Assembly (NCBI RefSeq): GCF_958439165.1
Contig: NZ_OY288115.1
Span: 87,821-151,820, forward strand
Source: an uncultured Hydrogenophaga sp.
GTDB taxonomy: Bacteria > Pseudomonadota > Gammaproteobacteria > Burkholderiales > Burkholderiaceae_C
Direction of reading: 5' to 3'
Length of the DNA stretch: 64,000 bases
A program made the position numbers and the translations under genes. Every line of letters begins with the position of its first letter. The first letter of the stretch is position 1. Positions 63,655-64,000 of the stretch are shown here, piece by piece. The notes under the pieces are model-generated. The model saw only the letters and a list, made by a program, of their open reading frames with translations, ran no database searches and was not told the origin of the DNA.

Positions 63655-64000
63655 GTGCGCCAGTTCTGGACAGGTTGTATTTTGCTATCAACGGCCCTGA
63701 GCAGCTCCGCTGTGACTCTCGGCCGTCATAACGGACAAGCCATCGTGGGGCGTCCGTTGGACATCCGGCTCCAGCTGATTGCGGCGCCGGACGAAGATCC
63801 GTCGGCCCAGTGCATCGGAGCCGACGTGTTTTATGGCGACACCCAGGTTGCCTCCGGACTGGTCACCGTGACGGTGCAGCGCGGCGCCAGTGGCGGCGAA
63901 GCCACGGTTCGGGTGCAGGCCGCACCGGCCGTCAATGAGCCGTTTGTCAGCCTGTACATGCGCGCTGGTTGCGATGGCGCCTTCACCCGGCGCTACACCC
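63655..64000 (+). CDS. FimV-like N-terminal domain protein (runs off right edge)
   Basis: About 115 residues visible. A signal-like start (RQFWTGCILLSTALSSSA) is followed by VTLGRHNGQAIVGRPLDIRL, resembling the FimV/HubP N-terminal domain of Burkholderiales, and DVFYGDTQVASGLVTVTVQR. The start is GTG at 63655 with AAGGAC upstream. The gene is cut at 64000, so length and C-terminal domains are unknown. FimV-type proteins organise the cell pole and pili. Confidence 0.7.
   Translation, partial: MRQFWTGCILLSTALSSSAVTLGRHNGQAIVGRPLDIRLQLIAAPDEDPSAQCIGADVFYGDTQVASGLVTVTVQRGASGGEATVRVQAAPAVNEPFVSLYMRAGCDGAFTRRYT

Overview
This 64 kb window is high-GC (roughly two thirds G+C by eye) chromosomal DNA of a betaproteobacterium. 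The order Burkholderiales is well supported, by the ilvBNC-pssA-leuA gene order, the nadE-glnB pair, the aat-bpt N-degron pair, the fimT-pilVWXY1E pilus operon and the pobA/branched-chain-type ABC transporter block. The family (Comamonadaceae or a neighbour) is a guess. Genes are densely packed on both strands, many with ATGA or GTGA overlaps. No insertion sequence, prophage, integrase, CRISPR array or rRNA operon was seen. Two tRNA genes with encoded CCA ends are present.

Layout. 1-7.7 kb holds housekeeping genes: a membrane pyrophosphatase (cut by the left edge) divergent from soluble ppa, a bactofilin, a FemAB-like acyltransferase, nadE-glnB, a LOG-family hydrolase, dgkA and an RDD protein. 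7.8-14.1 kb is branched-chain amino acid and phospholipid synthesis (ilvB, ilvN, ilvC, pssA, leuA), with a leucine-rich leader peptide and attenuator before leuA. 14.2-18.2 kb has a PBP7-type endopeptidase, an IclR regulator and vanZ-aat-bpt. 18.4-25.5 kb is the type IV pilus minor-pilin operon; its pilY1 gene carries one in-frame UGA where a cysteine codon is expected. 25.5-28.7 kb is a translationally coupled histidine kinase, response regulator and two-gene chromate transporter operon.

28.8-35.7 kb carries fatty-acid-type beta-oxidation genes (SDR reductase, FadJ-like enzyme, thiolase, LCAD-like dehydrogenase) around an orphan gene. 35.7-40.5 kb is a leftward run of bactofilin, gspA, gspB, a lone ABC ATPase with an altered Walker B, and a secreted catalase-like protein. 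40.7-44.6 kb has a YgiQ radical SAM protein, a CSD-DUF1294 protein and a short class III CoA-transferase. 44.7-51.4 kb is an aromatic-acid block: pobA with a divergent IclR regulator, then livF-G-M-H-J. 51.5-56.3 kb has a flavodoxin, a chemoreceptor, a second catalase-like protein and a YjjJ/HipA-type kinase. After the tRNAs, 56.6-63.6 kb holds a GST, an orphan gene, an acyl-CoA dehydrogenase plus small-molecule-kinase pair resembling LvaC/LvaA and ACAD11, a Crp/Fnr regulator, and phenylacetate-type hydratase and dehydrogenase genes. A FimV-like gene runs off the right edge.

Themes: several loci point to acyl-CoA, 4-hydroxyacid and aromatic-acid use, to surface motility and secretion (pili, gspAB, bactofilins, FimV-like protein, chemoreceptor), and to leader-level control of leucine synthesis. 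The most unusual feature is the UGA-interrupted pilY1. The LvaA/LvaC-like pair and the two secreted catalase-fold proteins lacking the expected distal histidine come next. No locus can be called a wholly new system from sequence alone.
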